NCBI RefSeq assembly: GCF_014205835.1
Contig: NZ_JACHCQ010000020.1
Coordinates: 56,457-120,456 of the forward strand
Direction: 5' to 3'
DNA: 64,000 bases
Origin: Pedobacter sp. AK013
GTDB taxonomy: Bacteria; Bacteroidota; Bacteroidia; Sphingobacteriales; Sphingobacteriaceae
Under the pieces are notes generated by a model, which did no database searches, had not been told where the DNA came from, and worked only from the letters and a program-made list of their open reading frames with translations. Shown here piece by piece: positions 1 through 9,087 of the stretch. The position numbers were made by a program, and so were the translations under genes. Position 1 is the first letter of the stretch. Every line of letters starts with the position of its first letter.

Positions 1-273
1 AAAACTTCAACTGGCATTAAAACACTTGAGCCTATTATGTTTTATTCGGGAAAGGAAGATGAGCTGCAGATTTTTTTAAATGAAACCGAACATGGCGAAC
101 TGATTATTAAGTCGCTGTCTCACGACCAGATTCAGGTTAAAGAGGTTGTACTTGGCCATGCAGGCGAAAAACTCAACTGGAAACAAGATTACAAAGGGCT
201 TAGGATATCAGTGCCAGAAACATTGATAACTGGCAAGATGGCTACAGGGAGGGTGGTAAAGGTCACTTTTTAA
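1..273 (+). CDS. C-terminal end of a probable alpha-L-fucosidase (GH29), 5' truncated by the window edge
   Basis: The reading frame is open from base 1 to the TAA at 271-273, and no start can be assigned inside the window. The visible 90 residues are a beta-rich tail. The segment VLGHAGEKLNWKQDYKGLRI followed by SVPETL resembles the C-terminal sandwich of GH29 fucosidases, where a 'GS..KLKW...GL.I.LP' pattern is usual. The GH29 gene at 1823-3220 ends in a comparable way (LLGNSKKIKWTINNEGLSLD). Lying just upstream of two further GH29 genes and a GH20 gene, it probably belongs to the same secreted glycan-degradation run. The assignment rests on the tail and the context only; the catalytic domain is outside the window. 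Other carbohydrate-active enzymes with a similar tail are possible. Confidence 0.6.
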   Translation, partial: KTSTGIKTLEPIMFYSGKEDELQIFLNETEHGELIIKSLSHDQIQVKEVVLGHAGEKLNWKQDYKGLRISVPETLITGKMATGRVVKVTF

Positions 274-333
274 CTAAATGACAATAATGAAATAAAAATT
301 AATCAAATAACCATAAACTTTAAACCATTAACA

Positions 334-1770
334 ATGAAAAACAAAAAACAAATTTACTTTGCCTTGCTTTTTACAATTTCGAGCGGCATTTTAATGAGCA
401 GCTGTAAAAAAGTTCAGGTTTCAGAACCAGAAACCAATCAGGTAAAATTGAGCAAATCGGCGCTAAGTTCAACTACCACGCCCAGTTTTGTAACCAATAC
501 CAAAAACCTCAACATTGTCATGTTTGTGCCTACCGATAATCCAGCGCTTCCTGATTACAAAACCAGGTTGACCGCATTATTTACACATTTTCAAAACTGG
601 TTCCATACCGAAATGTTAAGGTATGGTTATAACAAATATTTGGGCTTAGCCAGAGTTGATTCTACCAACCTCATTAAATTTATAGAAATTCCTGCCGCAG
701 GACCACAGGCAGATTACCCCTATGATTCGAGCATATCAGGAAGCAAAATTCTGAATGAAATAAATGCATACAAAGCTACGCATGCCTCAGAATTTTCCAA
801 TTCTTCCCATATGCTCATTTTATTGCCGCAAAGAACCGATGGCGGCGGACAACCATTTTATGGATTGGGTAAAAATTGCTTCGCACTGGATAATGCAAAT
901 ATGGCGGTTGATAAAATCCCTAACCCTAACTCTAATTATTTGGGCGGAATGCTGCACGAACTTGGCCATGGCTTAAATCTTCCTCATGATCATGCAAAAT
1001 ATGCTTCAGAAGAGCCAACTTTAGGTACTTCTTTAATGGGATCGGGAAATGTAAGTTTTAGCAAAGGTCAGCCTACATTTTTAACTGAGGTAGATGCTGC
1101 CATTTTGAACCGTAACGAGGTTTTTCAAGATCCTTTACCCGTAGAAATACCTTACGAAAGTGCCACGACTACAATTAATGCCAATGCCACTTTCAATAGC
1201 ACTACTCAGGCTTTCAACTTGTCTGGTAGTTTTACGAGCAATAAAGAGGTTACCGATATTTTGGTTTATATGGATCCTAACGTAAACAACGAAGGAACAG
1301 GGGTGAATAAAGATTATAATGCCGTTACCTGGAGGTTTGCACCTGGAACAGGAAATACCATTGCCGGTAGTATTCCACTAAGCGAACTTTATTATAAAGC
1401 TAATGAGCCGTACGAGTTAAAGGCTAAACTTTTACTTAAAAATGGAAACGTAGTTACTCAAACTTATACTTTCTCATTTTTAAACGGAGTGCCGCAGATC
1501 GGTGCAAACGGTTCTGCTAAATTTTTCCAGAATGCCAGTTACGGAGGTTATGGCGTATCATTACCTGTTGGGCAGTACACAACAGCCGATCTGATCAGCC
1601 GTGGCATTAGCAATAACGATGTCTCATCTGTTAATATAGGTTTAGGGGTAAAAGTAATTATGTATGATGGTGATAATTTTACCGGTAGCAGTATCGAGTT
1701 AACCTCATCGAGTAGTTACGTTTCTACTTTTAACGATAAAGCATCATCTATAAAAGTGATTGCCCTGTAA
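334..1770 (+). CDS. Secreted lipoprotein zinc metalloprotease (metzincin-like) with C-terminal beta/gamma-crystallin domain
   Basis: The protein has 478 residues. It begins with a lipoprotein signal peptide whose lipobox is LMSSC, with Cys at about residue 24, so it is probably membrane-anchored outside the cytoplasm. The protease signature is HELGHGLNLPH at residues 208-218. This fits the metzincin zinc motif HExxHxxGxxH except for Asn where Gly is usual. A Met-turn candidate (SLMGSG, Met235) follows 17 residues later, as expected for metzincins. After a middle beta-sandwich-like region (about 270-390), the last 85 residues form a beta/gamma-crystallin-like module with two related segments (AKFFQNASYGGYGVSL and KVIMYDGDNFTGSSIEL). 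It stands before the GH29/GH20 genes and could trim glycoproteins, which is inference. The fold class is well supported by the motif; the substrate is unknown. Confidence 0.8.
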   Translation: MKNKKQIYFALLFTISSGILMSSCKKVQVSEPETNQVKLSKSALSSTTTPSFVTNTKNLNIVMFVPTDNPALPDYKTRLTALFTHFQNWFHTEMLRYGYNKYLGLARVDSTNLIKFIEIPAAGPQADYPYDSSISGSKILNEINAYKATHASEFSNSSHMLILLPQRTDGGGQPFYGLGKNCFALDNANMAVDKIPNPNSNYLGGMLHELGHGLNLPHDHAKYASEEPTLGTSLMGSGNVSFSKGQPTFLTEVDAAILNRNEVFQDPLPVEIPYESATTTINANATFNSTTQAFNLSGSFTSNKEVTDILVYMDPNVNNEGTGVNKDYNAVTWRFAPGTGNTIAGSIPLSELYYKANEPYELKAKLLLKNGNVVTQTYTFSFLNGVPQIGANGSAKFFQNASYGGYGVSLPVGQYTTADLISRGISNNDVSSVNIGLGVKVIMYDGDNFTGSSIELTSSSSYVSTFNDKASSIKVIAL

Positions 1771-1822
1771 TCATTATCTTTAAAACAGACTTAATGATAA
1801 ACATTTCAAAATATAATCAAAA

Positions 1823-3220
1823 ATGAGAAAATCGCTTTTTTTTAGTCTGTTTTTTGTACTGTTTGCCCAGCTTCTGTTTGGGCAAACAGTGCAAAATAAT
1901 GCATTAGAGCAGTTTAAAGATGAAAAATTTGGTATGTTTTTACATTGGGGATTGTATGCGCAAACTGCTGGCGATTGGCAAGGCCATAAAGTTAAAGGAG
2001 GTGAACATTTTATGCTGTACGAGCGCATTCCCGTAAACGAATATGCAACCATTGCCAACCAATTCAATCCAATTCAATTCGATGCAGATCTCTGGGTTAA
2101 ACAAGCCAAAGAAACAGGTATGAAGTATATTGTTTTTACGGCGAAACACCATGATGGTTTTGCGATGTACAATTCGGCCAGTAGCGATTATAACATTGTA
2201 AAAAGAAGCCCCTTTAAGCGAGATCCAATTTCAGAGTTGGCAAAAGCCTGCAAAAAATACAAAATCCAACTTTGCCTTTATTATTCTTTAGGAAGAGATT
2301 GGCAAGATCCCGATGTGCCAACAAATTGGCCTGTAAAAGCGGGCAGAAGTAATACCTGGGATTACCCTAATGAAGATGCAAAGGTTTTTAACCGTTATTT
2401 TGAAAGAAAAGTTAAACCGCAGTTAACTGAACTTTTAAGCAACTATGGCCCAATTGGTGCAATTTGGTTCGATACGCCCGAACTGATCAGTAAAATGGAG
2501 AGTACAGCACTTAAAGCGTTAGTTAATAAATTACAGCCAAATTGCCTGATTAACAATATAATTGGAAATGGCTATGGTGATTTTTCAATTTCTGAGCAGT
2601 CTTTGTCACCATCATCAAAAAAAGCGTGGGAATCTTGTTTAACCATTGGCCAAAACTGGGGCTACAACAAACACGATAGCGTTTGGAAATCGCCAGAAAT
2701 GCTGGTAAGGCACTTGGTAGAAGTAGTGGCTAATGGTGGCAATCTGTTGTTAAATGTTGGCCCTAAAGGCGACGGTACATTTCCAGATTGGGCAATAGCC
2801 CGATTAAAAGCGGTAGGTAAATGGATGGATATTAATCACGAGGCCATTTACGCCAGCCAACCTTGGTTAGCTGTAAAAGAAAATAGTACCCAAAAGAGCG
2901 ATAATATCTCCATCGAAGAAAGTAAAAATGCCATTAAAGATGCTGTTTTTGATGGTACACCAAAATCTGTAACACCAGATATTTATTATACTGCAAAAGA
3001 TAAGAACGTATATGTTTTTTTAAGAAGCTGGCAAAAGCCAGGTGTACTGTTAAAACAGATAAACAAGAGCAGATTGTCTGTTAAAAATATTGAGCTCCTG
3101 GGAAACAGTAAGAAAATCAAATGGACAATAAACAATGAGGGACTTAGCCTTGATTTGCCAAGTGATTATGACAAAGGAATTCAAATTCCTGTTTATGTAC
3201 TAAAAATAACAACCAATTAA
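1823..3220 (+). CDS. Secreted alpha-L-fucosidase, GH29
   Basis: This 465-residue protein has a signal peptide ending near FGQT (about residue 21), so it acts in the periplasm or outside the cell. GH29 hallmarks are visible: FGMFLHWGLY near the N-terminus, TAKHHDGFAMY (His-His substrate-binding pair), YYSLGRDW, and IWFDTPE, whose Asp217 is the expected nucleophile. GH29 enzymes hydrolyse alpha-L-fucosides with retention of configuration. A beta-sandwich tail follows from about residue 345. The stop codon overlaps the start of the GH20 gene by one base (TAATG), so the two are almost certainly co-transcribed and translationally coupled. This suggests joint attack on fucosylated, HexNAc-containing glycans, which is inference. 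Confidence 0.92.
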   Translation: MRKSLFFSLFFVLFAQLLFGQTVQNNALEQFKDEKFGMFLHWGLYAQTAGDWQGHKVKGGEHFMLYERIPVNEYATIANQFNPIQFDADLWVKQAKETGMKYIVFTAKHHDGFAMYNSASSDYNIVKRSPFKRDPISELAKACKKYKIQLCLYYSLGRDWQDPDVPTNWPVKAGRSNTWDYPNEDAKVFNRYFERKVKPQLTELLSNYGPIGAIWFDTPELISKMESTALKALVNKLQPNCLINNIIGNGYGDFSISEQSLSPSSKKAWESCLTIGQNWGYNKHDSVWKSPEMLVRHLVEVVANGGNLLLNVGPKGDGTFPDWAIARLKAVGKWMDINHEAIYASQPWLAVKENSTQKSDNISIEESKNAIKDAVFDGTPKSVTPDIYYTAKDKNVYVFLRSWQKPGVLLKQINKSRLSVKNIELLGNSKKIKWTINNEGLSLDLPSDYDKGIQIPVYVLKITTN

Positions 3221-4809
3221 TGAGGTTACTATATATATTATCTGGGCTGCTTATTTATTCAACAGCATTAGCACAGCAACCTGGAATTATCCCGGTGCCA
3301 CTGCAATTTGCAAAAGGCAATGGCTATTATACCCTAAATAATTACAGTAGCATTAGTTACAATAACGAAGCGCTAAAAACGATTGCTTATTATTTTCAGA
3401 ATGAATTATTAAGCCAAAAAGGAATTACCCTTCAGCAGAAAGCAAAGTCGGCAAATATTGTGCTATTGCTAAAAGCCGGAAAGAAACATACAGATTCCTG
3501 CGCTTATCAGATCAGTATCAAACCCGAACAGGTTACTGTTTCCGCTACACATCCCAATGGTATTTTTTACGGAGTGGTTTCGCTGTTGCAATTGGTAATA
3601 ACCAATAAAAATAACCAGCTTCCCGTTGCTGAAATAAATGATGCACCAGCTTATGGCTGGCGTGGTTTTATGCTCGACGAATCGCGTCATTTTTTTGGCA
3701 AACAAAAAGTAAAATCCATTTTAAACTGGATGGCTTTTTATAAACTGAATACCTTTCACTGGCATTTAACTGATGAACCTGCTTGGCGCTTAGCGATTAA
3801 GAAGTATCCTGATTTAGCCCTTATTGGTGGCATTGGTGATTATTTAAACCCCAATTTGCCAGCTCAGTTTTACACACAGGCCGATATTAACGAAATTGTG
3901 GCTTACGCTGCAGCGCGATACATTAAAGTAATACCAGAAATTGATATGCCTGGGCATGCTACCGCGGCCAATAAAGCCTATCCCGAATATTCAGGAGGAG
4001 GGTCAATAGGGCACCCAGAGTTTACCTTTAACCCTGGGCTGGAAAAAACCTATGGTTATTTAACCGATATCCTAAAAGAAACCAATGTGCTATTCCCGTC
4101 AGGATTAATTCATTTAGGAGGAGATGAAGTGAGTTATGGAAATGAAAAATGGAAAAGTAATCCGGATATTTTAAGACTCCTTGAGCGCGAAAAGCTAAAA
4201 GATGATGCTGCGGTAGAACATTATTTTATGAAACGCATGGTCGATTCGCTCTATCAATTAAATGCCAGAGCTATTTTTTGGGACGAAATGGCAGAAGCCG
4301 ACCTCCCGAAAGAGAAAACCATTATATTTTGGTGGCGTCAGGAAAAACCTGCTCAGCTCCGCACTGCTTTAAGTAAGGGATATCAAACCGTTTTATGTCC
4401 ACGATTGCCATTGTATTTCGATTTTGTTCAGGATAGTACCCATCAATACGGTCGGAAATGGAACAAACTGTACAGCCCCATTGAGCAGGTATACCAGTTC
4501 GATGCCCAGTCTTTTACCGAAAATGAAAAAGAAAAACAACTTATTTTAGGTATTCAGGCTAACCTGTGGACAGAAACAGTAGATAGTGAAAACCGTTTAG
4601 ATTATTTACTTTTTCCGCGTATTGCTGCCCTGGCAGAAGCCGCATGGACGCCGCAAAAACACAAAGATTTTAAAGCATTCAGTAATAATTTAAATCAACA
4701 TTTGGTGCTTTATAGTAAAGCAGGGCTTTATTATTATAATCCTTCAAAACCCTTACAAAATCCAGAAATTCCGGTTAGGAGAAAGAAACCATTAAATTAT
4801 AAAGATTAA
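3220..4809 (+). CDS. Secreted beta-N-acetylhexosaminidase, GH20
   Basis: The 529-residue protein starts with a signal peptide (cleavage near ALAQQ, residue 19). An N-terminal GH20b-like alpha/beta domain (about 22-135) is followed by the TIM barrel. Barrel signatures are YGWRGFMLDESRHFF, NTFHWHLTDEPAWRL, PEIDMPGHATAA and HLGGDEVSYG. In the last, Asp302-Glu303 form the catalytic pair used in substrate-assisted retaining hydrolysis of terminal GlcNAc/GalNAc. LWTE near residue 448 is the conserved product-side tryptophan motif. The start codon overlaps the upstream GH29 stop by one base and a GH29 gene follows 25 bases downstream, so the three form one operon. The length is normal for Bacteroidota GH20. 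Confidence 0.94.
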   Translation: MRLLYILSGLLIYSTALAQQPGIIPVPLQFAKGNGYYTLNNYSSISYNNEALKTIAYYFQNELLSQKGITLQQKAKSANIVLLLKAGKKHTDSCAYQISIKPEQVTVSATHPNGIFYGVVSLLQLVITNKNNQLPVAEINDAPAYGWRGFMLDESRHFFGKQKVKSILNWMAFYKLNTFHWHLTDEPAWRLAIKKYPDLALIGGIGDYLNPNLPAQFYTQADINEIVAYAAARYIKVIPEIDMPGHATAANKAYPEYSGGGSIGHPEFTFNPGLEKTYGYLTDILKETNVLFPSGLIHLGGDEVSYGNEKWKSNPDILRLLEREKLKDDAAVEHYFMKRMVDSLYQLNARAIFWDEMAEADLPKEKTIIFWWRQEKPAQLRTALSKGYQTVLCPRLPLYFDFVQDSTHQYGRKWNKLYSPIEQVYQFDAQSFTENEKEKQLILGIQANLWTETVDSENRLDYLLFPRIAALAEAAWTPQKHKDFKAFSNNLNQHLVLYSKAGLYYYNPSKPLQNPEIPVRRKKPLNYKD

Positions 4810-4834
4810 AAAGAACGAGAATAAATTTAAACAG

Positions 4835-6337
4835 ATGAAAAATATATTAAAGTTTGCCTTGGTTACCCTTGCCACTATAGCTGCAGTAAACCCTGCAGAT
4901 GCGCAGTGGACGGGACCAAAAAGCAAACCTACAAAAGAGGTTGAAGTTAAATACGGAAGCTTAACACCACCACACCGTACCGATGCGGATATGGAAGCCT
5001 TTCGCAGTTATGGTTTAGGGCAGTTTATCCACTGGGGAATTTATTCTATTGCGGGTAACGAATGGAATGGAGTAAGCGCAAGGGGAGGTGCAGCAGCATC
5101 AGAATGGATCCGCTCATGGGGTGGACCTACAGCGCCAAAAGATTGGACCGAAACTTACGATAACCTATACAAACAGTTTAACCCGAAGAATTTCGATGCC
5201 AAACGTTGGGCTAAACAAGCTAAAGATATGGGGGCTAAGTATGTGATTTTTACTACCAAACACCATGATGGTTTTGCAATGTGGCCTACAAAATATTCTG
5301 ACTATAATATTTCTAAAACACCATATAAAAAAGATATCGTAAAACAGATTGTAGATGCCTATACCGCCGAAGGTATTGATGTGTATCTCTATTTCTCTAT
5401 TTTAGAATGGAACAACCCAAATTATATGGGTAAAGCCCCAAAAACAGATGAAGAGAAAGAAAAATTTGGTAAATTTTTAGCTTATACCCGAAACCAACTT
5501 TTAGAGCAGCTGGATAACTATCCGAAAATTAAAGGTTTTTGGTTTGATGGTACTTGGGATGCCTCGTGGAAAAGCGCCTACGAGTTTACCTATAATCTAG
5601 AAAAAGAACTGCGCGAAAAACATCCCGGATTAATTATTGGCTCACGTTTCCGTAATGATGAACACGGCGCGCGCCACTTCGATTCGAATGGCAATATTTT
5701 GGGCGATTATGAACAAGGCTGGGAGCGTAAACTACCAGCAGAATTTGAATGGCTGAATGGTAATGATTGGGATGCGGTAATGACTATTCCACCAAACGGT
5801 TGGGGTTATATGAAAGATTGGTCGGGAATTTATACCAAAACTGCAGATGATTTATTGGACATGCTGATGCATTCGGTATCAATGAATGGCAATTTTGTAT
5901 TAAATTTTGGCCCTGATGGTAATGGAAATATGCACCCAGAGGAAGATAAAATTGCAAAAGAAATTGGCGAATGGGTAAAACTAAATGCAGAGGCAGTGTA
6001 TGGTGTGCGTCATGCTGCATTAACACCTTCTAAGTTGGGCTACTTTACACAAAAAGATGATAACCTTTATTTAACTGTTTTTAATCAACCTGTAAATGGA
6101 ATGGTGCGCATTGCCGTGCCTAAAAACGCCAAACAGGTTCCGGGTACTGCCGCACTTTTGGTTAACAACAAAAATTTAACGCTAAAACAATCAGACATTG
6201 GCTTAGATCTCGATAAAAATACCTATTACGATGTAATGCTGCCAAAAGATTTTCAAGCCAACAAGGCATTTGTAATCAAAATGAAACTGGTAGTGCCAAA
6301 AGCCACAACAACAAAGTTAATGGATGCGAAAATGTAG
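4835..6337 (+). CDS. Secreted alpha-L-fucosidase, GH29
   Basis: The protein has 500 residues with a signal peptide cleaved near ADAQW (residue 24). GH29 landmarks are GLGQFIHWGIYSI, TTKHHDGFAMW, YLYFSILEW and GFWFDGTWD, in which Asp238 is the expected nucleophile. It differs from the upstream GH29 by a long insertion after the first motif (around WNGVSARGGAAASEWIRSWG), so the two are not recent duplicates and probably differ in linkage preference. A short beta-rich tail (about 395-500) ends the protein. It is the last gene of the GH29-GH20-GH29 run; a 455-base spacer follows. The exact fucoside linkage cannot be read from the sequence. Confidence 0.92.
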   Translation: MKNILKFALVTLATIAAVNPADAQWTGPKSKPTKEVEVKYGSLTPPHRTDADMEAFRSYGLGQFIHWGIYSIAGNEWNGVSARGGAAASEWIRSWGGPTAPKDWTETYDNLYKQFNPKNFDAKRWAKQAKDMGAKYVIFTTKHHDGFAMWPTKYSDYNISKTPYKKDIVKQIVDAYTAEGIDVYLYFSILEWNNPNYMGKAPKTDEEKEKFGKFLAYTRNQLLEQLDNYPKIKGFWFDGTWDASWKSAYEFTYNLEKELREKHPGLIIGSRFRNDEHGARHFDSNGNILGDYEQGWERKLPAEFEWLNGNDWDAVMTIPPNGWGYMKDWSGIYTKTADDLLDMLMHSVSMNGNFVLNFGPDGNGNMHPEEDKIAKEIGEWVKLNAEAVYGVRHAALTPSKLGYFTQKDDNLYLTVFNQPVNGMVRIAVPKNAKQVPGTAALLVNNKNLTLKQSDIGLDLDKNTYYDVMLPKDFQANKAFVIKMKLVVPKATTTKLMDAKM

Positions 6338-6792
6338 CTAAGCTGATGCTTTACTTCGTTAATCTTGTGCGATTTAAAACAAACCTTGTTGTTATAAGCT
6401 ATCAAAACCTGGTTTGATTTAAGAATTAAATGTAAACGATAGGGTAATGAATAGGTTGATTAGTGCCTGAATTATTCCGTCTATACTAAGTGTGTGCGTT
6501 AGACTGGTTATCTGATGTTACACCTGGTAAATACATTTACTTGGTTAGTTAGTGATTGCGTAGCGACGGATGTTTCTACGCAATCTTAATCCTAATCTAG
6601 TGAAGATGAACATCGATATTATAACTTACCAAACCAGATGATCTTAAGTGGTTGATATACTTAATGTTGGGTTAAAATTGCAGTGTAATTTTAACAATTT
6701 CATAATGCTAGCTAATCATCTTACTAATAACAGCTGTTCATCTTTGTTTAAAAGGCTTTAACCAAGTAATAAGACGATTTAAACACAATGAT
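6338..6792. other. Spacer without a convincing gene; contains a perfect 10-bp hairpin
   Basis: I see no supported reading frame here. A hairpin lies at 6554-6585. Near the right end CATCTTTG (6739-6746) is a 7/8 match to the Bacteroidota -7 box and could serve the small gene at 6793. Confidence 0.5.
6554..6585. repeat. Inverted repeat / stem-loop
   Basis: GATTGCGTAG and CTACGCAATC form a perfect 10-bp stem around a 12-base loop. There is no T-run, so it is not an obvious intrinsic terminator. It lies about 215 bases after the GH29 gene and could be a processing or regulatory hairpin. Confidence 0.5.
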
Positions 6793-7062
6793 ATGAGATT
6801 GATTTCTTGCGTGGCACTATTAATGGTTATACCAGCAATTGGGCTTTTAACCAAAGCGAATAAATTTACCGACAAAAAAAGGCCTGATATGCCAGTGCAT
6901 GAGCAGCTTGTCAATGATTCTACTTCATTTAGTTTGTTTAAAGGAGTTGGTACAGCTGCTAAGTTTGATCAGAAGCCCGCTGTATTTACAACTAATAATC
7001 AATCGAGTTTTTTTAAGCCCGTATATCTTAACTCAGCCCCTTTATTTACCATTAATAAATGA
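6793..7062 (+). CDS. Small secreted hypothetical protein
   Basis: This 89-residue frame starts with a plausible signal peptide (MRLISCVALLMVIPAIGLL). The remainder is polar, without cysteines after the leader and without a domain I recognise. A near-consensus -7 box (CATCTTTG, 6739-6746) lies about 50 bases upstream. Two hairpins sharing TGTCAGAT follow the stop. The leader and the promoter-like box support a real gene, but I recognise no homologue and the frame could be fortuitous. Another overlapping frame (6899-7084) has no such support. Confidence 0.45.
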   Translation: MRLISCVALLMVIPAIGLLTKANKFTDKKRPDMPVHEQLVNDSTSFSLFKGVGTAAKFDQKPAVFTTNNQSSFFKPVYLNSAPLFTINK

Positions 7063-7100
7063 AGGAATCTTAAAGCAAATTTAATTTATTTGTTATGTGA

Positions 7101-7122
7101 TGTCAGATATTTCTATCTGACA
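7101..7122. repeat. Perfect inverted repeat downstream of the small secreted ORF
   Basis: TGTCAGATA and TATCTGACA pair perfectly (9 bp) around TTTC. It lies between convergent genes, so it may stop transcription, although no T-tract follows. Confidence 0.5.
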
Positions 7123-7150
7123 CCTGGTTAGTTTTATTCAATGTTTTTCT

Positions 7151-7174
7151 CTGTCAGATGGTAACATCTTACAG
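7151..7174. repeat. Second, related inverted repeat
   Basis: CTGTCAGATG and CATCTTACAG pair with one mismatch around GTAA. It shares TGTCAGAT with the hairpin 50 bases earlier, so the two look like related copies. Confidence 0.45.
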
Positions 7175-7236
7175 CAAATTAACTTTGATTTATACTATTG
7201 ACTAACAACTTGGCACTTAGGACTCCAAACTCCCAA

Positions 7237-8019
7237 CTATTTGCCTTCCCACCAAGTTAACGGAAACTTTATTTCATCAACAGAGCTTGCAACCATATCG
7301 GGTTTAAAAGCATAATGACCTAGGCGATCTTTGCTTGATATGCCCGAAAGTACCAGAATGGTTTTATATCCCATCTGAACGCCTCCTTGTATATCAGTTT
7401 CCATGGTATCGCCAATAACAGTAGTTTCACTGGTTTCCAACCCTAGAAATTTACGTGCCGAGCGCATCATCACCGGACTTGGTTTACCTGTAACAAACGC
7501 TTTTCTGCCGGTCGCTTCCTCAATCATTGCGGTGGTTGCTGCGATACCAAGGTTGTTCCATCCTGGTTTTTTGGGAGACGGATCTCTGTTGGTGGTAATA
7601 AATTTAGCTCCTGCAAGAATCATATCAACGGCGCGTTGCACCATTTCGAGCGTAAAGTTTCTACCTTCTCCTAGTACTACAAATTCGGGATCAGTGTTTA
7701 CTAAAGTAATACCATGATCATGTAAGCTACTTAATAAGCCACCTTCTCCCAGTACATAAGCAGTACCATTTGGGCTTTGATCAGAAAGAAATTTTCCGGT
7801 AGCCATTGCACTCGTATAAACATGGCTTTCTTCTACTTTTATGCCCAGTCCTTTTAGTTTACGTACAACTTCTAAAGCCGTTCTTTGGCTGTTGTTGGTC
7901 ATAAATGCAAAGGGAATATCTTCTTCAATTAAGTTTTTAATGAATTTATCAGCACCAAATATCAATTCTTCCCCACTATAAATCACCCCATCCATATCTA
8001 TTAACAATCCTTGTTTCAT
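7237..8019 (-). CDS. HAD-IIA family sugar/nucleotide phosphatase (NagD-like)
   Basis: From the ATG at 8019 the protein has 260 residues and opens with MKQGLLIDMDGVIYSGEE. This contains the HAD nucleophile motif DxDGV (Asp8, Asp10), which is why this start is preferred over the longer frame beginning at 8076. FMTNNSQRT is HAD motif II. GKPSPVM supplies the motif III lysine region, and TVIGDTMETDI carries the metal-binding aspartates. The cap between motifs II and III is the C2a type of NagD, AraL and pyridoxal phosphatases. Members hydrolyse small phosphomonoesters such as UMP or sugar phosphates in the cytoplasm; the substrate cannot be read here. It is a single gene with convergent and tandem neighbours. 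Confidence 0.88.
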   Translation of the reverse strand: MKQGLLIDMDGVIYSGEELIFGADKFIKNLIEEDIPFAFMTNNSQRTALEVVRKLKGLGIKVEESHVYTSAMATGKFLSDQSPNGTAYVLGEGGLLSSLHDHGITLVNTDPEFVVLGEGRNFTLEMVQRAVDMILAGAKFITTNRDPSPKKPGWNNLGIAATTAMIEEATGRKAFVTGKPSPVMMRSARKFLGLETSETTVIGDTMETDIQGGVQMGYKTILVLSGISSKDRLGHYAFKPDMVASSVDEIKFPLTWWEGK

Positions 8020-8292
8020 ATATTTTGTAGATTTAATCTGTTTATGTACAAACTTAATATTTTCTTGTTCAATCAATGTTAAAATTAAGTCTACTGGCCG
8101 TCAGTTTTAGAAATTAATTATCTGTTGTTTTATAGCGATATCTGCTGGCTTTTTTTGCGCAGAGGGTTGCTAGCGGAAGGATTGTAGACCATTATTACTA
8201 TGGTTAAAGGAATATCGTTTCAGAACATTACGGAATGTTATAAGTAGAGATTAAAACATGATGTGAAACTAAGAAGTGATTTAGGATAAATA

Positions 8293-9021
8293 CTAAATGT
8301 ATATAGGTACCATTTTTCGCCAGTAATGGGGGCGGTGTGCATTGCTTTCCCAGGTGTGGAACTGATTGGGTACACCTTTTTCCCATAGTAAACTACTCAA
8401 ATGTTGGTTTCCGGTTAAAAACGGATCGGTTTCGCCTACTGCCAAAATAATTTCCATACTTCTAACTGCCGATAACAACCGGTCATCATTTAGGTTGGCT
8501 ATATACTGTGCTGGCATATTAAAGTAAACTTCATCGCTGTGAAATCCGTTTAACAGATCCCTAAAATCACCTATGTTGTCAGTAAGGTCATATCTTCCAC
8601 TAATACCAACCGCTTTTTTAAATAACCAGGGGTATTTCATGGCCAGGTTTATAGCGTGATAGGCGCCCATACTACAGCCTGCAGTTTCTACATAATCGCC
8701 ATCATTTTTCTGATTAATAAGCGATAGTACTTCTTCTAGCAGATATTTTTCGTACTGTAAATGCCGGTCTATCCGTACCGATGGAAATACCTCGTCGTTA
8801 TAAAAGCTTTCTCCATCTATACTATCCACGCAGAAAATTTGAAGCTCTCCATTTTCAATCTGCATACTTAAAGAAGCTATAATTCCCCAGTTTTCGTAAT
8901 CGTAAAACCTGGCCATACGGGTAGGGAAAAAGATTACTGCTCTTCCTGCATGTCCGAAAACCAATAGTTCCATATCCCGTTGAAGATTATGGCTGAACCA
9001 TTTATGATATTCCCTGTTCAT
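8293..9021 (-). CDS. Alpha/beta-hydrolase esterase family protein
   Basis: The 242-residue protein has no signal peptide. The nucleophile elbow is GCSMGAY (Ser117). A probable acid is in VGETDPF (Asp199) and the base in NAHRPHYW (His229 or His232), giving the usual Ser-Asp-His order. The fold order and the RxxxFFPT segment near the start fit the cytoplasmic esterase group related to COG4947 and the esterase D/putative esterase families. The substrate is unknown. The SGNH hydrolase gene lies 66 bases upstream on the same strand, so the two may be co-expressed. Confidence 0.82.
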   Translation of the reverse strand: MNREYHKWFSHNLQRDMELLVFGHAGRAVIFFPTRMARFYDYENWGIIASLSMQIENGELQIFCVDSIDGESFYNDEVFPSVRIDRHLQYEKYLLEEVLSLINQKNDGDYVETAGCSMGAYHAINLAMKYPWLFKKAVGISGRYDLTDNIGDFRDLLNGFHSDEVYFNMPAQYIANLNDDRLLSAVRSMEIILAVGETDPFLTGNQHLSSLLWEKGVPNQFHTWESNAHRPHYWRKMVPIYI

Positions 9022-9087
9022 TAGCTTTAATTCTTTTGCGGAAAATTAAGGCATCTATGTTATCGGGATATTAATTAAGCGTAATGA

